Assembly (NCBI GenBank): GCA_963810815.1
Contig: CAWEPB010000003.1
Location: 62,001-126,000, forward strand
DNA from: CAVQWT01 sp963810815
Lineage (GTDB): Bacteria; Pseudomonadota; Gammaproteobacteria; Burkholderiales; Casimicrobiaceae
Length of the DNA: 64,000 bases
Reading direction: 5' to 3'
In this document: piece by piece, positions 1 through 8,525 of the stretch
Layout: every line of letters begins with the position of its first letter
How positions within the stretch are numbered: the first letter of the stretch is position 1
The notes under the pieces: generated by a model
The model's input: the letters and a program-made list of their open reading frames with translations, nothing else
Database searches by the model: none
What the model was told of the DNA's origin: nothing
Position numbers and translations under genes: made by a program

Positions 1-1074
1 GTGTGGCCCGACGCCGACCTTCGCGCCCGACCGATGGCCGACGGCGGCGAGGGCACGCTCGACGCCGTGCTCGCCGCCGTCGGCACCGCGGGCGAGCGCC
101 GCGAGCGGACGGTCGCCGGCGCCACGGGGTCGCCGGTGTGCGCGGCGTACGGGCTGATCGCGTCGCCGGACGGCCCGACCGCCGTCATCGAGGTCGCGCA
201 GGTCGTCGGCATCACCGACGCCGCCGCGATGGCGGTCGACGTCGCGCGGCGCGACACCCGCGGCGTCGGCGAACTCGTCCGGGCGCTGCTCGACGACGGC
301 GTGCGCCGCTTCATGATCGGGCTGGGCGGCAGCAGCACCAACGACGGCGGCGCCGGCATGCTCGCGACGCTGGGACTCGCGCTGGCCGACGCGCAGGGCG
401 GCGCGATCGCACCCACGCCGGATGGGCTCGCAGCACTCGACCGGGTCGACGCGTCGGCGCTGGACCCGCGGCTCGCCTCGGCGTCGATCACCGTGATGTC
501 GGACGTCAACAATCCGCTCGTCGGCGCGCGCGGCGCGACGGCGATCTTCGGCCCGCAGAAAGGCGTCCGCCCGCAGGATGTGGCGCGCATCGACGCGATC
601 GTCGGCCGGTTCGCGGCGCGGGCCGAAGCGGCGACCGGGCGCGCCGCCGCGGCGCATCCCGGCGCCGGCGCCGCCGGGGGACTGGGCTTCGCGCTGCAGC
701 TCGTCGGCGGGGCGTTCCGTTCCGGTGCGGCGGTCGTCGCCGATCTGGTGGGGCTGGACGCCGCCCTCGCCGGTGCCGACTGGGTGTTGACCGGCGAAGG
801 ACGAAGCGACGCGCAGACCCTGCTCGACAAGGCGCCGTTCGTCGTCGCGCAGCGCGCGCGCACACATGGCGTGCCGGCGACGCTGGTCTCCGGCGCGATC
901 GATCCGGCGGCGCTGCCGGAACTGGGGCGCGCGTTCGCCGGCGCGTTCGCGCTGGCGCCGGGACCGGCGACGCTCGCCGATTGCCTGCAGCACACCGACG
1001 CGTGGCTCGCCGACCGCGCCGAGCAGATCGCGCGCGCGTTCGCCGCGGGAAGGACCACCTCGAGGGGAAACTGA
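1..1074 (+). CDS. Glycerate kinase, GlxK/GarK family (5' end cut by window)
   Basis: Phosphorylates glycerate to phosphoglycerate in glyoxylate or glycerate use. The visible 357 residues begin inside the protein: the family's usual N-terminus (a PDSFKGS-type motif) is missing, so the real start lies before base 1 and the GTG at base 1 is probably an internal Val. Conserved blocks are MADGGEGT (about residue 12), GLGGSSTNDGGAG (about 107), SDVNNPL with FGPQKG (about 167-187) and LTGEGRSDAQT (about 262). The stop is 2 nt before the malonyl-CoA synthetase start, so the two are probably cotranscribed. Family assignment is firm; the 2- or 3-phosphoglycerate product cannot be told from sequence. 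Confidence 0.9.
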   Translation: MWPDADLRARPMADGGEGTLDAVLAAVGTAGERRERTVAGATGSPVCAAYGLIASPDGPTAVIEVAQVVGITDAAAMAVDVARRDTRGVGELVRALLDDGVRRFMIGLGGSSTNDGGAGMLATLGLALADAQGGAIAPTPDGLAALDRVDASALDPRLASASITVMSDVNNPLVGARGATAIFGPQKGVRPQDVARIDAIVGRFAARAEAATGRAAAAHPGAGAAGGLGFALQLVGGAFRSGAAVVADLVGLDAALAGADWVLTGEGRSDAQTLLDKAPFVVAQRARTHGVPATLVSGAIDPAALPELGRAFAGAFALAPGPATLADCLQHTDAWLADRAEQIARAFAAGRTTSRGN

Positions 1075-1076
1075 CC

Positions 1077-2585
1077 ATGGACGCGAATCTCTACACCCGC
1101 TTCGAGGAGCACGCGCCCGACGCGTCGTCGGCGTGCCTGCTGCTGCCGGGGCACGGACCGGCGGCATCCGGCATCGTCACCTGGGGCGCGCTGGCCGCGC
1201 GGTCGGCGCGCATCGCCAACGCCCTGGTGGCGGCAGGCTGCGCGCCCGGCGACCGCGTGATCGCGCAGGTCGACAAGCTGCCCGACACGCTGGCGCTGTA
1301 TCTCGGCTGCCTGCGCGCCGGACTCGTCTACGTGCCGCTCAACACCGGCTACCAGCGGCGCGAGCTCGAGCACTTCATCGGCGACGCCGGGCCGCGGGTG
1401 ATCGTCTGCCGGCCGGACGGACGCGACACGATGACGGCGCTGGCGCCCGCGGCAACGGTGCACACGCTCGCCGCGGACGGCGGAACGCTCGGGGCGAGCG
1501 CAAGCGAACAGGGCGACGGGTTCGCCACCGTCGCGCGGCGGCCCGAGGATCTGGCGGCGATCCTGTACACGTCCGGCACCACCGGACGCTCGAAGGGCGC
1601 GATGCTGACCCATCGCAACCTCGCCTCCAACGCGACCGCGCTGGTCGCCGCGTGGGGGTTCACCCGCGGCGACACGCTGCTGCACGCGCTGCCGGTGTTT
1701 CACGTCCACGGACTTTTCGTCGCCTGCCACTGCGCGCTGCTCTCCGGCGCGCGGATGCTGTGGCTGCCGAAGTTCGACGCCGCGGAAGTCGCCGCGCTGC
1801 TGCCGCAGGCGTCGGTCATGATGGGCGTGCCGACGTTCTACACGCGGCTCCTCGCCGAGCCCTCGTTCACGCGCGAGGCGGCGCGGCACGTGCGCCTGTT
1901 CGTCTCGGGCTCGGCCCCGCTGCTGCCGGAGACCTTCGCGGCGTTCGAAGCGCGCACCGGCCAGCGCATCCTCGAGCGTTACGGGATGACCGAGACGGGC
2001 ATGAACACGTCGAACCCGCTCGACGGCCCGCGGCTGGCGGGCACCGTCGGGCCGCCGCTGCCCGGGGTGACCATCCGCATCGTCGACGACGCCGGCGCGC
2101 CCTGCGCGCCAGGAACCATCGGCGGCATCGAGGTCAAGGGACCGAACGTGTTCCCCGGCTACTGGAACCTGCCGGAGAAGACGCGCGAGGAATTCACCGC
2201 CGACGGCTTCTTCCGCACCGGCGACATGGGCACCTGGACGCCCGAACGCTACGTGCAGATCGTCGGCCGGGCGAAGGACATGATCATCACCGGCGGCCTC
2301 AACGTCTACCCTAAGGAAATCGAGGAGCGGATCGACGCCCTGCCCGGCGTCGAGGAATCCGCGGTCGTCGGCGTGCCCGACGCCGACTTCGGCGAGGCCG
2401 TCGTCGCGATCATCGTCGGCAAGGCCGGACACTCCACGACCGAGGCTTCGGTGATCGCGGCACTCAAGGGCGACATCGCGTCGTTCAAGGTGCCGAAGCG
2501 CGTGTTCTTCGTCGCCGAGCTGCCACGCAATTCGATGGGCAAGGTCCAGAAGACGGTGCTGCGGGAGCAATTCGGGGGAGGCTGA
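1077..2585 (+). CDS. matB: Malonyl-CoA synthetase (MatB-like AMP-forming acyl-CoA ligase)
   Basis: ANL-superfamily ligase of 502 residues that activates a short (di)carboxylic acid with ATP and CoA; malonate is the best guess. The phosphate-binding loop LYTSGTTGRSKGAM is near residue 162, YGMTETGM near 301, TGDMGTW with GRAKDMIITGGLNVYPKEIE-type hinge residues near 380-410, and the catalytic Lys is in NSMGKVQK near 485. Length and the GMTETGMNTSNP region fit MatB rather than long-chain FadD. The ATG at 1077 follows the kinase stop by 2 nt, with GAGGGGAA upstream as a ribosome-binding site. No malonyl-CoA decarboxylase or malonate transporter is visible, so substrate is an inference. Confidence 0.82.
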   Translation: MDANLYTRFEEHAPDASSACLLLPGHGPAASGIVTWGALAARSARIANALVAAGCAPGDRVIAQVDKLPDTLALYLGCLRAGLVYVPLNTGYQRRELEHFIGDAGPRVIVCRPDGRDTMTALAPAATVHTLAADGGTLGASASEQGDGFATVARRPEDLAAILYTSGTTGRSKGAMLTHRNLASNATALVAAWGFTRGDTLLHALPVFHVHGLFVACHCALLSGARMLWLPKFDAAEVAALLPQASVMMGVPTFYTRLLAEPSFTREAARHVRLFVSGSAPLLPETFAAFEARTGQRILERYGMTETGMNTSNPLDGPRLAGTVGPPLPGVTIRIVDDAGAPCAPGTIGGIEVKGPNVFPGYWNLPEKTREEFTADGFFRTGDMGTWTPERYVQIVGRAKDMIITGGLNVYPKEIEERIDALPGVEESAVVGVPDADFGEAVVAIIVGKAGHSTTEASVIAALKGDIASFKVPKRVFFVAELPRNSMGKVQKTVLREQFGGG

Positions 2586-2646
2586 GCTTCCCGCAGGCCC
2601 GCGGGCGCGACGTCGCCGGCGTCGCGCCATTCCCGGTCCACCCGCC

Positions 2647-3657
2647 ATGCGCCACCTCTTCGAGCCCCGCCTGGTAAACGACGCGTTCGGCGACCCGGGC
2701 CTGTACGTCGACTTTCGCGACGAGCGGCGCGCGCTGCTGTTCGACCTGGGCGACATTTCCGCGCTGCCGCCGCGCAAGCTGCTGCGGGTGTCGCAGGTCT
2801 TCGTCACCCACGCGCACATGGACCACTTCTCGGGCTTCGACCACCTGCTCCGCGTCGTGCTCGGGCGCAAGGAGCACCTGGTGCTTCACGGCGGGCCCGG
2901 GTTCGTCGCGCAGGTCGAGCACAAGCTGCGCGCCTACACCTGGAACGTCGTGCAGCGCTACGAGGTGGCGCTGGTGATCGACGCGCGGGAAACGGATGCC
3001 GACGGCCGGGGCCTCCAGGCGCGCTTTTCCAGCCGGAACGGCTTCGCGCGGGAGGACGGCGCCGCGTTCACGGTGCCCGACGACGTCCTGCACGAGGAGA
3101 CGGCCTTCCGGGTCCGAGGCCGTTTCGTCGACCACGGCGTGCCCTGCCTCGCCTACGCCGTCGAGGAGACGGCCCGGGTCAACGTCGCGAAGGACCGGCT
3201 CGCAGCCCTCGGCGTGTCGACGGGCGCCTGGCTCTCCGTCCTGAAGCACGCCGTGCTGACCGGCGCGCCGGAGTCGACGCCGATCCCGATGCGATGGCGC
3301 GACCGCCAGGGCGAGCACGCGACGACACGCCCGCTGGGCGAGCTCGGGCACCTGGTCCTGGACGTGGCACCGGGCCGCCGCATCGGCTACGTCACCGACC
3401 TTCGCCACACCGAGTCCAACCTGGAAACGCTTTCGCGCCTGCTCGACGGCGTGGACATCCTGTTCATCGAGAGCGTGTTCCTGGACGCGGACTCCGCGCA
3501 CGCGCAACGCAAGAACCACCTGACGGCGCGGCAGGCGGGCGAGATTGCCCGCAGGGTCGGCGCCCGGGCGGTCGTCCCCTTCCACTTCTCGCCACGCTAC
3601 CAGGATCGCGCGCCGGAACTGGTCGCCGAGGTGCGCGCCGCGTGGGCAGCAGCGTGA
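2647..3657 (+). CDS. Metallo-beta-lactamase-fold hydrolase, RNase Z-like
   Basis: A 336-residue cytoplasmic MBL-fold protein. The zinc-binding THAHMDHFSGFD motif is near residue 54, and a C-terminal PFHFSPRY stretch (about 311) resembles the last histidine motif of RNase Z-type enzymes. An internal segment with YVTDLRHTESN and FIESVFLD supplies further likely metal ligands. Its role could be tRNA 3' processing or another phosphodiesterase; a true RNase Z should have a recognisable flexible arm, which I cannot confirm. It lies 61 nt after matB on the same strand and converges with the TauE gene. Confidence 0.75.
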   Translation: MRHLFEPRLVNDAFGDPGLYVDFRDERRALLFDLGDISALPPRKLLRVSQVFVTHAHMDHFSGFDHLLRVVLGRKEHLVLHGGPGFVAQVEHKLRAYTWNVVQRYEVALVIDARETDADGRGLQARFSSRNGFAREDGAAFTVPDDVLHEETAFRVRGRFVDHGVPCLAYAVEETARVNVAKDRLAALGVSTGAWLSVLKHAVLTGAPESTPIPMRWRDRQGEHATTRPLGELGHLVLDVAPGRRIGYVTDLRHTESNLETLSRLLDGVDILFIESVFLDADSAHAQRKNHLTARQAGEIARRVGARAVVPFHFSPRYQDRAPELVAEVRAAWAAA

Positions 3658-3738
3658 TACCCCAACGCACCCGCCTACCGGCTGCCCGATCTACCGGCGC
3701 GAATGGCCGGGACCGGGCCGGCTGCAGCGGCAACCGCG

Positions 3739-4554
3739 CTATCGCCCCGACACGCTCCACGACTTCCACAGCATGTACGCGGCCAGCACGTAGAGCAGCA
3801 GCGCGAACGCGCGCTTGAGCTTCTTGACCGGCCACTTGTGCGCGGTGCGCGCGCCGATCGGGGCCGTGAGCATGCTGGCGACGACGATCGAGATCAGCGC
3901 GGGCAGGTAGATGTAGCCCAGCGAGTACTGCGGCATGCCGGGCTCTTCGGCGCCGGCGATGATGAAGCCGACGGTGCCGGCGATCGCGATCGGCAGGCCC
4001 AGCGCGGCCGACGTGGCGACCGCGTTGTGGATCTTGACGTTGCACCACGACATGAACGGCACCGACAGGAAGCCGCCGCCGGCACCGACCATGCTGGAGA
4101 CGAGGCCGATGCCGCTGCCGACGGCGAACAGCCCCGGCTTGCCGGGCAGCTCGCGCGTGGGCTTGGGCTTGCGGTCGATCAGCATCTGCGTCGCCGAGAA
4201 CGCGACGAACACGCCGAAGAATCCGGCGAGCAGGCCGGTCGACATGCCGCCGACGATCTGCGGGCCGATCAGCGAGCCGACGATGATGCCCGGCGCCAGT
4301 CCGGCGACCACCGCCCACAGCACCGCGCCGTGCCGGTGGTGCTCGCGCGCCGACGACAGCGCGGTGAAGATGATCGTCGCCGTCGACGTCGCGACCGCCA
4401 TGTGGACCACGTGCGCGAGCGGGAAGCCCTGCTGCGTGAAGATGATCGTCAGCAGCGGCACCATCGTCATGCCGCCGCCGATGCCGAGCAACCCGGCGAG
4501 GAAGCCGACGAACGCGCCCAGGACGACGAACACGACGATGAGCTGCGGATCCAC
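3739..4554 (-). CDS. Sulfite exporter TauE/SafE family membrane protein
   Basis: A 271-residue inner-membrane protein with about eight hydrophobic helices. The N-terminal half shows the family glycine motif AGLLGIGGGMTMVPLL (about residue 21) and the second half repeats it as MVGAGGGFLSVPFM, the internal duplication typical of TauE/SafE. The family exports sulfite, sulfoacetate or other organosulfur anions; the substrate here is unknown. The start is GTG at 4554, 3 nt after the EVE gene stop, so the two form one transcription unit. It converges with the RNase Z-like gene. Confidence 0.85.
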   Translation of the reverse strand: MDPQLIVVFVVLGAFVGFLAGLLGIGGGMTMVPLLTIIFTQQGFPLAHVVHMAVATSTATIIFTALSSAREHHRHGAVLWAVVAGLAPGIIVGSLIGPQIVGGMSTGLLAGFFGVFVAFSATQMLIDRKPKPTRELPGKPGLFAVGSGIGLVSSMVGAGGGFLSVPFMSWCNVKIHNAVATSAALGLPIAIAGTVGFIIAGAEEPGMPQYSLGYIYLPALISIVVASMLTAPIGARTAHKWPVKKLKRAFALLLYVLAAYMLWKSWSVSGR

Positions 4555-4557
4555 CGG

Positions 4558-5010
<453 letters not shown>

Positions 5011-5046
5011 GAGCCAGTAACGGGGCGACCGCGTGCGGGAAGGGGG

Positions 5047-5225
5047 TGCCCCCCGCCTGTGCCGTGTGACCGTCATCTTGAACCTGGGTTCAAGAGTGGT
5101 CGCCTGCCAGGGCCATCAGGCGCTTCCGCTTGGGAACGCACACAGGCCCGAAGATGGCGCGGCAACCTCGCTAACGTAGCATTGGTTCAAAGAGTATTTG
5201 GCCAACGCGAACACTGCAGGGGGCA
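5047..5225 (-). ncRNA. ssrS: 6S RNA
   Basis: Regulatory RNA that binds the sigma70 RNA polymerase holoenzyme as a promoter mimic in stationary phase. The minus strand shows the hallmark betaproteobacterial 5' side (CAGTGTTCGCG, then GGCCAAATACTCTTTGAACC) and the 3' side CTCTTGAACCCAGGTTCAAG. The ends close by a long stem, TGCCCCCTGC at 5225-5216 pairing with a GGGGGGCA run at 5054-5047, which fixes the length at about 179 nt. Position between zapA and an EVE gene is also where betaproteobacterial ssrS is found. Ends are set from the stem and could be off by a few bases. Confidence 0.9.
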
Positions 5226-5264
5226 TTGAACTCGTGCGACGACGCCGTGGACAGCTTCGGCGCG

Positions 5265-5678
5265 TCAGAACAGCTTTTCCTGTTCCGCCATCAGCGCGTC
5301 GATGGCGGAGTGCATGTTTCCGATTCTACGCCGCGCGGCGTCGGCGTCAATCGGCGAATGCGCGGCGGGCGCATTCTGTCCAGCCACCGGCGGTCCCGCC
5401 GCGTGCTGGCCGCTCGCGGGGTGTCCGCCGCCGGCCTTCGCGCGCATCAGCTCGTGTGCGAGATTGAGCGCCGCCATCACGGCGACGCGCTCGACGCCGG
5501 TGATCTTGCCGGTGTCGCGGATGTCGCGCATCCGGCGGTCGAGCAGCGCGACCGCCTCGACGAGCTCGGCGCGCTCGCTCTCCTTGCACGCGACCTTGTA
5601 CTCGCGCCCGAGCAGCGCGACGTCGAGCGTCACCGTCTTGTCGGCGGCGACCGCCTTGGGACCCGCGGGCGCGGTCAT
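5265..5678 (-). CDS. zapA: Cell division protein ZapA
   Basis: A 137-residue FtsZ-ring-associated protein that bundles FtsZ protofilaments. The ZapA core is clear: VTLDVALLGREYKVACKESE, then LLDRRMRDIRDTGKITGVERVAVMAALNLAHEL (about residues 45-85). The C-terminal 45 residues are a longer Ala/Pro/Gly-rich tail than usual. Its ATG overlaps the TGA of the upstream zapB-like gene by 4 nt (ATGA at 5678-5675), so the two are translationally coupled. The 6S RNA gene follows 40 nt downstream on the same strand. Confidence 0.92.
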   Translation of the reverse strand: MTAPAGPKAVAADKTVTLDVALLGREYKVACKESERAELVEAVALLDRRMRDIRDTGKITGVERVAVMAALNLAHELMRAKAGGGHPASGQHAAGPPVAGQNAPAAHSPIDADAARRRIGNMHSAIDALMAEQEKLF

Positions 5679-5932
5679 GCGGATTCCCCGTCGATCGCGG
5701 CGGGCAGGCGCGCGAGGAGCTGGTCGAGCCGGCGCCGCGCCTCGACCAGCTTCTCGGACTGCTGGTGGCTGCGCGTGTTGGCGGCGGCGAGTTCGCGCGC
5801 GAGTTCGGCGTTGGCCGCGCGCAGCGCGCGCACGTGCGATGCCAGCGTGGCGAACTTGCGCTCCAGCGCCGCCAGCTCGAGGTCCAGCGAGGCGTCGGCG
5901 CCGGGGGCGGCCGGGGAGTTCGGCGAGTTCAT
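5675..5932 (-). CDS. ZapB-like / TIGR02449 coiled-coil protein
   Basis: An 85-residue protein that is almost entirely a predicted coiled coil (heptads in LDLELAALERKFATL, then LRAANAELARELAA, then SEKLVEARRRLDQLL). Small coiled-coil proteins encoded immediately upstream of zapA are the ZapB-like cell-division partners. I choose ATG 5932 over an in-frame ATG at 5968 because a good promoter -10 (TATAGT, 5944-5939) lies between them, so the longer start would be upstream of transcription. It overlaps zapA by 4 nt. Confidence 0.8.
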   Translation of the reverse strand: MNSPNSPAAPGADASLDLELAALERKFATLASHVRALRAANAELARELAAANTRSHQQSEKLVEARRRLDQLLARLPAAIDGESA

Positions 5933-5938
5933 CGGGGG

Positions 5939-5968
5939 ACTATAGGTTGGGGTCAGGCGAGCCGTCAA
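5939..5968 (-). promoter_or_regulatory. Sigma70-type promoter of the zapB-like/zapA unit
   Basis: Minus-strand -35 TTGACG (5968-5963), an 18-bp spacer and -10 TATAGT (5944-5939). The expected transcription start is 6-7 nt further on, at or next to the ATG at 5932. This predicts a leaderless or nearly leaderless mRNA. Confidence 0.6.
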
Positions 5969-6007
5969 CTTGGCGCAGCGCGACGCGCTCTGTGTCGGAC
6001 AATGCGT

Positions 6008-6598
6008 TCACGCGGGAGTTTCACCGGTCGCCAGCGGCTGGTAGCGGACCGCGACGACCTCGAGCTCCTCGATGCCGCCCGGGGTGCGCAGCGTGACCGT
6101 GTCGCCCTCGCGGGCCCTGAGCAGCGCGCGCGCGATCGGCGACACCCAGCTCACGTAGCCGCGCGCCGTGTCGATTTCGTCGACGCCGACGATGCTGATC
6201 GTGCGTTCCTCGCCGCGCGCGTCGGCGACGGTCACCGTGGCGCCGAAGAACACCTGATCGGCGGTGTCGTCGTCGCGCCGTGCCGCCGGGTCGACGACCT
6301 CGGCCGCGTCCAGGCGGCGGATGAGGAAGCGGATGCGCCGGTCGATCTCGCGCAGGCGCTTCTTGCCGTAGATGTAGTCGCCGTTCTCCGAGCGATCGCC
6401 ATTGCCCGCCGCCCACGCGACGACGGCGACGAGTTCCGGCCGCTCCCTGCCGACCAGACGATCGAGCTCGTCCCTGAGGCGCGCGTGCCCGCCGGGGGTC
6501 ATGTAGTTGCGCGCGCCCGCCGGCAGCGGGGACGCCGACTCGAGGTCCTCGTCGTCGTCCGGCGCGGCGTCGTTCTCGCGGGTGAAGGCCTTGCTCAT
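6008..6598 (-). CDS. greB: Transcript cleavage factor GreB
   Basis: A 196-residue elongation factor that rescues backtracked RNA polymerase by stimulating transcript cleavage. The N-terminal coiled coil contains NYMTPGGHARLRDELDRLV and the acidic tip region GDRSENGDYIYGKKRLREIDRRIRFL, typical of GreB. The C-terminal FKBP-like part has VFFGATVTVAD and GYVSWVSPIARALLRAREGD. An N-terminal acidic extension (APDDDEDLE) is a little unusual. The ATG at 6598 is chosen because the conserved MSKAFTRE begins there; the promoter lies in the palindrome at 6642-6677. Confidence 0.92.
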   Translation of the reverse strand: MSKAFTRENDAAPDDDEDLESASPLPAGARNYMTPGGHARLRDELDRLVGRERPELVAVVAWAAGNGDRSENGDYIYGKKRLREIDRRIRFLIRRLDAAEVVDPAARRDDDTADQVFFGATVTVADARGEERTISIVGVDEIDTARGYVSWVSPIARALLRAREGDTVTLRTPGGIEELEVVAVRYQPLATGETPA

Positions 6599-6641
6599 CG
6601 GTGGCGCCCGGCATGGACGGGACTCGTCGCGCCGGGGAGGT

Positions 6642-6677
6642 CGATTATAGGCGGGTCGCGACGCCCGCCTATAATCG
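6642..6677. promoter_or_regulatory. Perfect palindrome with back-to-back -10 boxes (greB / btuC divergent promoter)
   Basis: Two perfect 14-bp arms (6642-6655 and 6664-6677) flank an 8-bp spacer TCGCGACG. Each arm contains a consensus -10: TATAAT at 6670-6675 on the plus strand toward the permease (ATG 6693), and TATAAT at 6649-6644 on the minus strand toward greB (ATG 6598). The two promoters would overlap, so polymerases may exclude each other, or the palindrome may be a regulator's operator. No convincing -35 on either side. Confidence 0.6.
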
Positions 6678-6692
6678 CCGCGACCCCCGACC

Positions 6693-7755
6693 ATGCATTC
6701 CTCGCCCTCTCCCCCCCACCCGGCCGCGGTCGTCGCCACGCCGCCCGCCGGCGCCGCCGCGCCGCGCACCGCCGCGCGCGTGGCGCTGATCGTCGCGGCG
6801 CTGGGCGCGCTGGCCGCGCTGGCGCTGGGGCTGGCCCTGGCGCTGGGCAGCGTGCCGGTGGACTTCGCCACCGTCGTGCGTGCGCTGGTCGGCGCCGACG
6901 ACGGCACCGGCGCCGCGATCGTCCGCGACCTGCGGCTGCCGCGGGCGCTGGCGGCGTTCGCCGTCGGCGGGCTGCTGGCGCGTCGCCGGCGCGCTGCTGC
7001 AGGTGCTGCTGCGCAACCCGCTGGCCGACCCGTACATCCTGGGAGTGTCCGGCGGGGCGGCGACCGGCGCGCTCGGCGCGATGTTCGTCGGCGCCTTCGC
7101 GCTGGTCACGCCGGCGGCATTCGCCGGCGCGGTCGCCGCGACGGCGACGGTGTTCGCGCTGGCGCGCAGCGGCGCCGAGCGCGCGCCGTGGAACGCGACG
7201 CGGCTGCTGCTGACCGGCGTCGTCGTCGCCGCGGGCTGCGGCGCGGTGGTCACGCTGCTGCTCACGCTCGCGCCCGACGCGCAGGTCAAGGGCATGCTGT
7301 TCTGGCTGATCGGCGACCTGTCGTCGGTCGCGGCGCCGGGGACGGCGCTCGCGGCGCTGGCCGTCTGTGTCGCGATCGCGTTCGCGTTCGCCCGCGACCT
7401 CACGCTGCTGGCCCGCGGCGAGGACGTCGCCGCCGCGCTGGGCGTGCACGTCGCGCGGACCACGCTGGTCGCGCACGGCTGCGCCGCGCTCGCCACCGCC
7501 GTCGCCGTCACCACCGCGGGCAGCGTCGGCTTCGTCGGCCTGGTCGTGCCGCAGGCGCTGCGGCTGGTGCTGGGCAACGACCAGCGGCTGGTGCTGCCGG
7601 CATCGGCGCTCGCCGGTGGCGCGTTCCTGACGCTGGCCGACACGCTGGCGCGCACGGTCGCCGCGCCGGCGCAGCTGCCGGTGGGGGTCATCACCGCGCT
7701 GATCGGCGTGCCGGTGTTCCTGTGGCTGCTGGCAAGGCGGGAGCCGTCGCGATGA
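6693..7755 (+). CDS. btuC: FecCD-type B12/iron ABC permease (BtuC-like), apparent frameshift
   Basis: Inner-membrane permease of a cobalamin or iron-chelate importer. The N-terminus reads in one frame from ATG 6693 (signal-like helix, then IVRDLRLPRALAAFAVGGLLA). The rest reads in the +1 frame from about 6984 (VAGALLQVLLRNPLADPYILG through VGFVGLVVPQALRLVLG to the stop at 7755). One extra base near 6981-6984 explains it; without it the protein would be about 353 residues, the family's normal length. Everything else is conserved, so this may be a sequencing indel rather than a dead gene. It overlaps btuD by 4 nt (ATGA). The B12 assignment rests on the neighbouring riboswitch-controlled btuB. 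Confidence 0.82.
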
Positions 7756-8525
7756 GCGCGCCGCCGCGCCTCGCCTGCCGCGGCCTCGCCGTCGCGATCG
7801 CCGGCCGCACGCTGGCGGCGCAGCTCGACCTCGACGTGCACGCCGGCGAGATCTGGGCGATCGTCGGGCCCAACGGCGCGGGCAAGACGACGCTGATGGC
7901 CACACTCGCCGGGCTGCGCCCCGCCGCCGCCGGCCGCATCGCCTACGACGGCGACGACATCGGCACGCTGTCGCACCGCGAGCGCGCGCTTCGCCGCGGC
8001 TACCTGCCTCAGGACAGCGTCGACTTCTTCCCCGCGACGGTGCAGGAAACGGTGCTCGCGGGCCGGCATCCTCACCTGCCGCGCTGGCGCTGGGAAGGCC
8101 GCGCCGACATCGAGTGCGCGCGCGACGCGCTCGCCGCACTCGACTTGGCCGGCCTGGAGGCGCGCGACGTGCGCACGCTGTCGGGCGGCGAGCGGCGACG
8201 CGTGGCACTGGCCGCGCTGCTGGCGCAGGACCCCGGGCTGCTGCTGCTCGACGAGCCGTCGACGCATCTCGACCCCGGCCGTCAGGTCGAGGCGCTGGAC
8301 CGGCTGGCAGCGCTGGCGCGGGAACGCGGCAAGGCGATCGTCATGGTCGTGCACGAACTCCATCTCGCGCTGCGCGCCGCCGACCACGCGATCGCGATGG
8401 GCGACGGCGGGGCCTGCGCCGGCACCGCCGACGAGGTGCTCAACGAGCGCGCGCTGTCGGGACTGTTCGGCCACGCGCTGGTCGCCGTCGGCAGCGGCAC
8501 GACGCGCACGCTGCTGCCGCGCTGA
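7752..8525 (+). CDS. btuD: ABC transporter ATP-binding protein (BtuD/FecE-like)
   Basis: ATPase of 257 residues that powers the adjacent permease. Walker A GPNGAGKTT is near residue 38, the Q-loop PQDSVDFFP near 85, signature LSGGERRRVALA near 142, Walker B LLLLDEPSTHLDP near 163 and the H-loop histidine in VMVVHELHLAL near 198. Its ATG overlaps the permease stop (ATGA at 7752-7755). It converges with the BtuF-like gene, whose open frame runs 244 nt into btuD's 3' end on the other strand. Confidence 0.88.
   Translation: MSAPPRLACRGLAVAIAGRTLAAQLDLDVHAGEIWAIVGPNGAGKTTLMATLAGLRPAAAGRIAYDGDDIGTLSHRERALRRGYLPQDSVDFFPATVQETVLAGRHPHLPRWRWEGRADIECARDALAALDLAGLEARDVRTLSGGERRRVALAALLAQDPGLLLLDEPSTHLDPGRQVEALDRLAALARERGKAIVMVVHELHLALRAADHAIAMGDGGACAGTADEVLNERALSGLFGHALVAVGSGTTRTLLPR

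Noticed and set aside
6880..7755. The BtuC frame starting at 6880 as a complete gene
   Set aside because: Its first 35 residues are out-of-frame; the real N-terminus is encoded from 6693 in the other frame.
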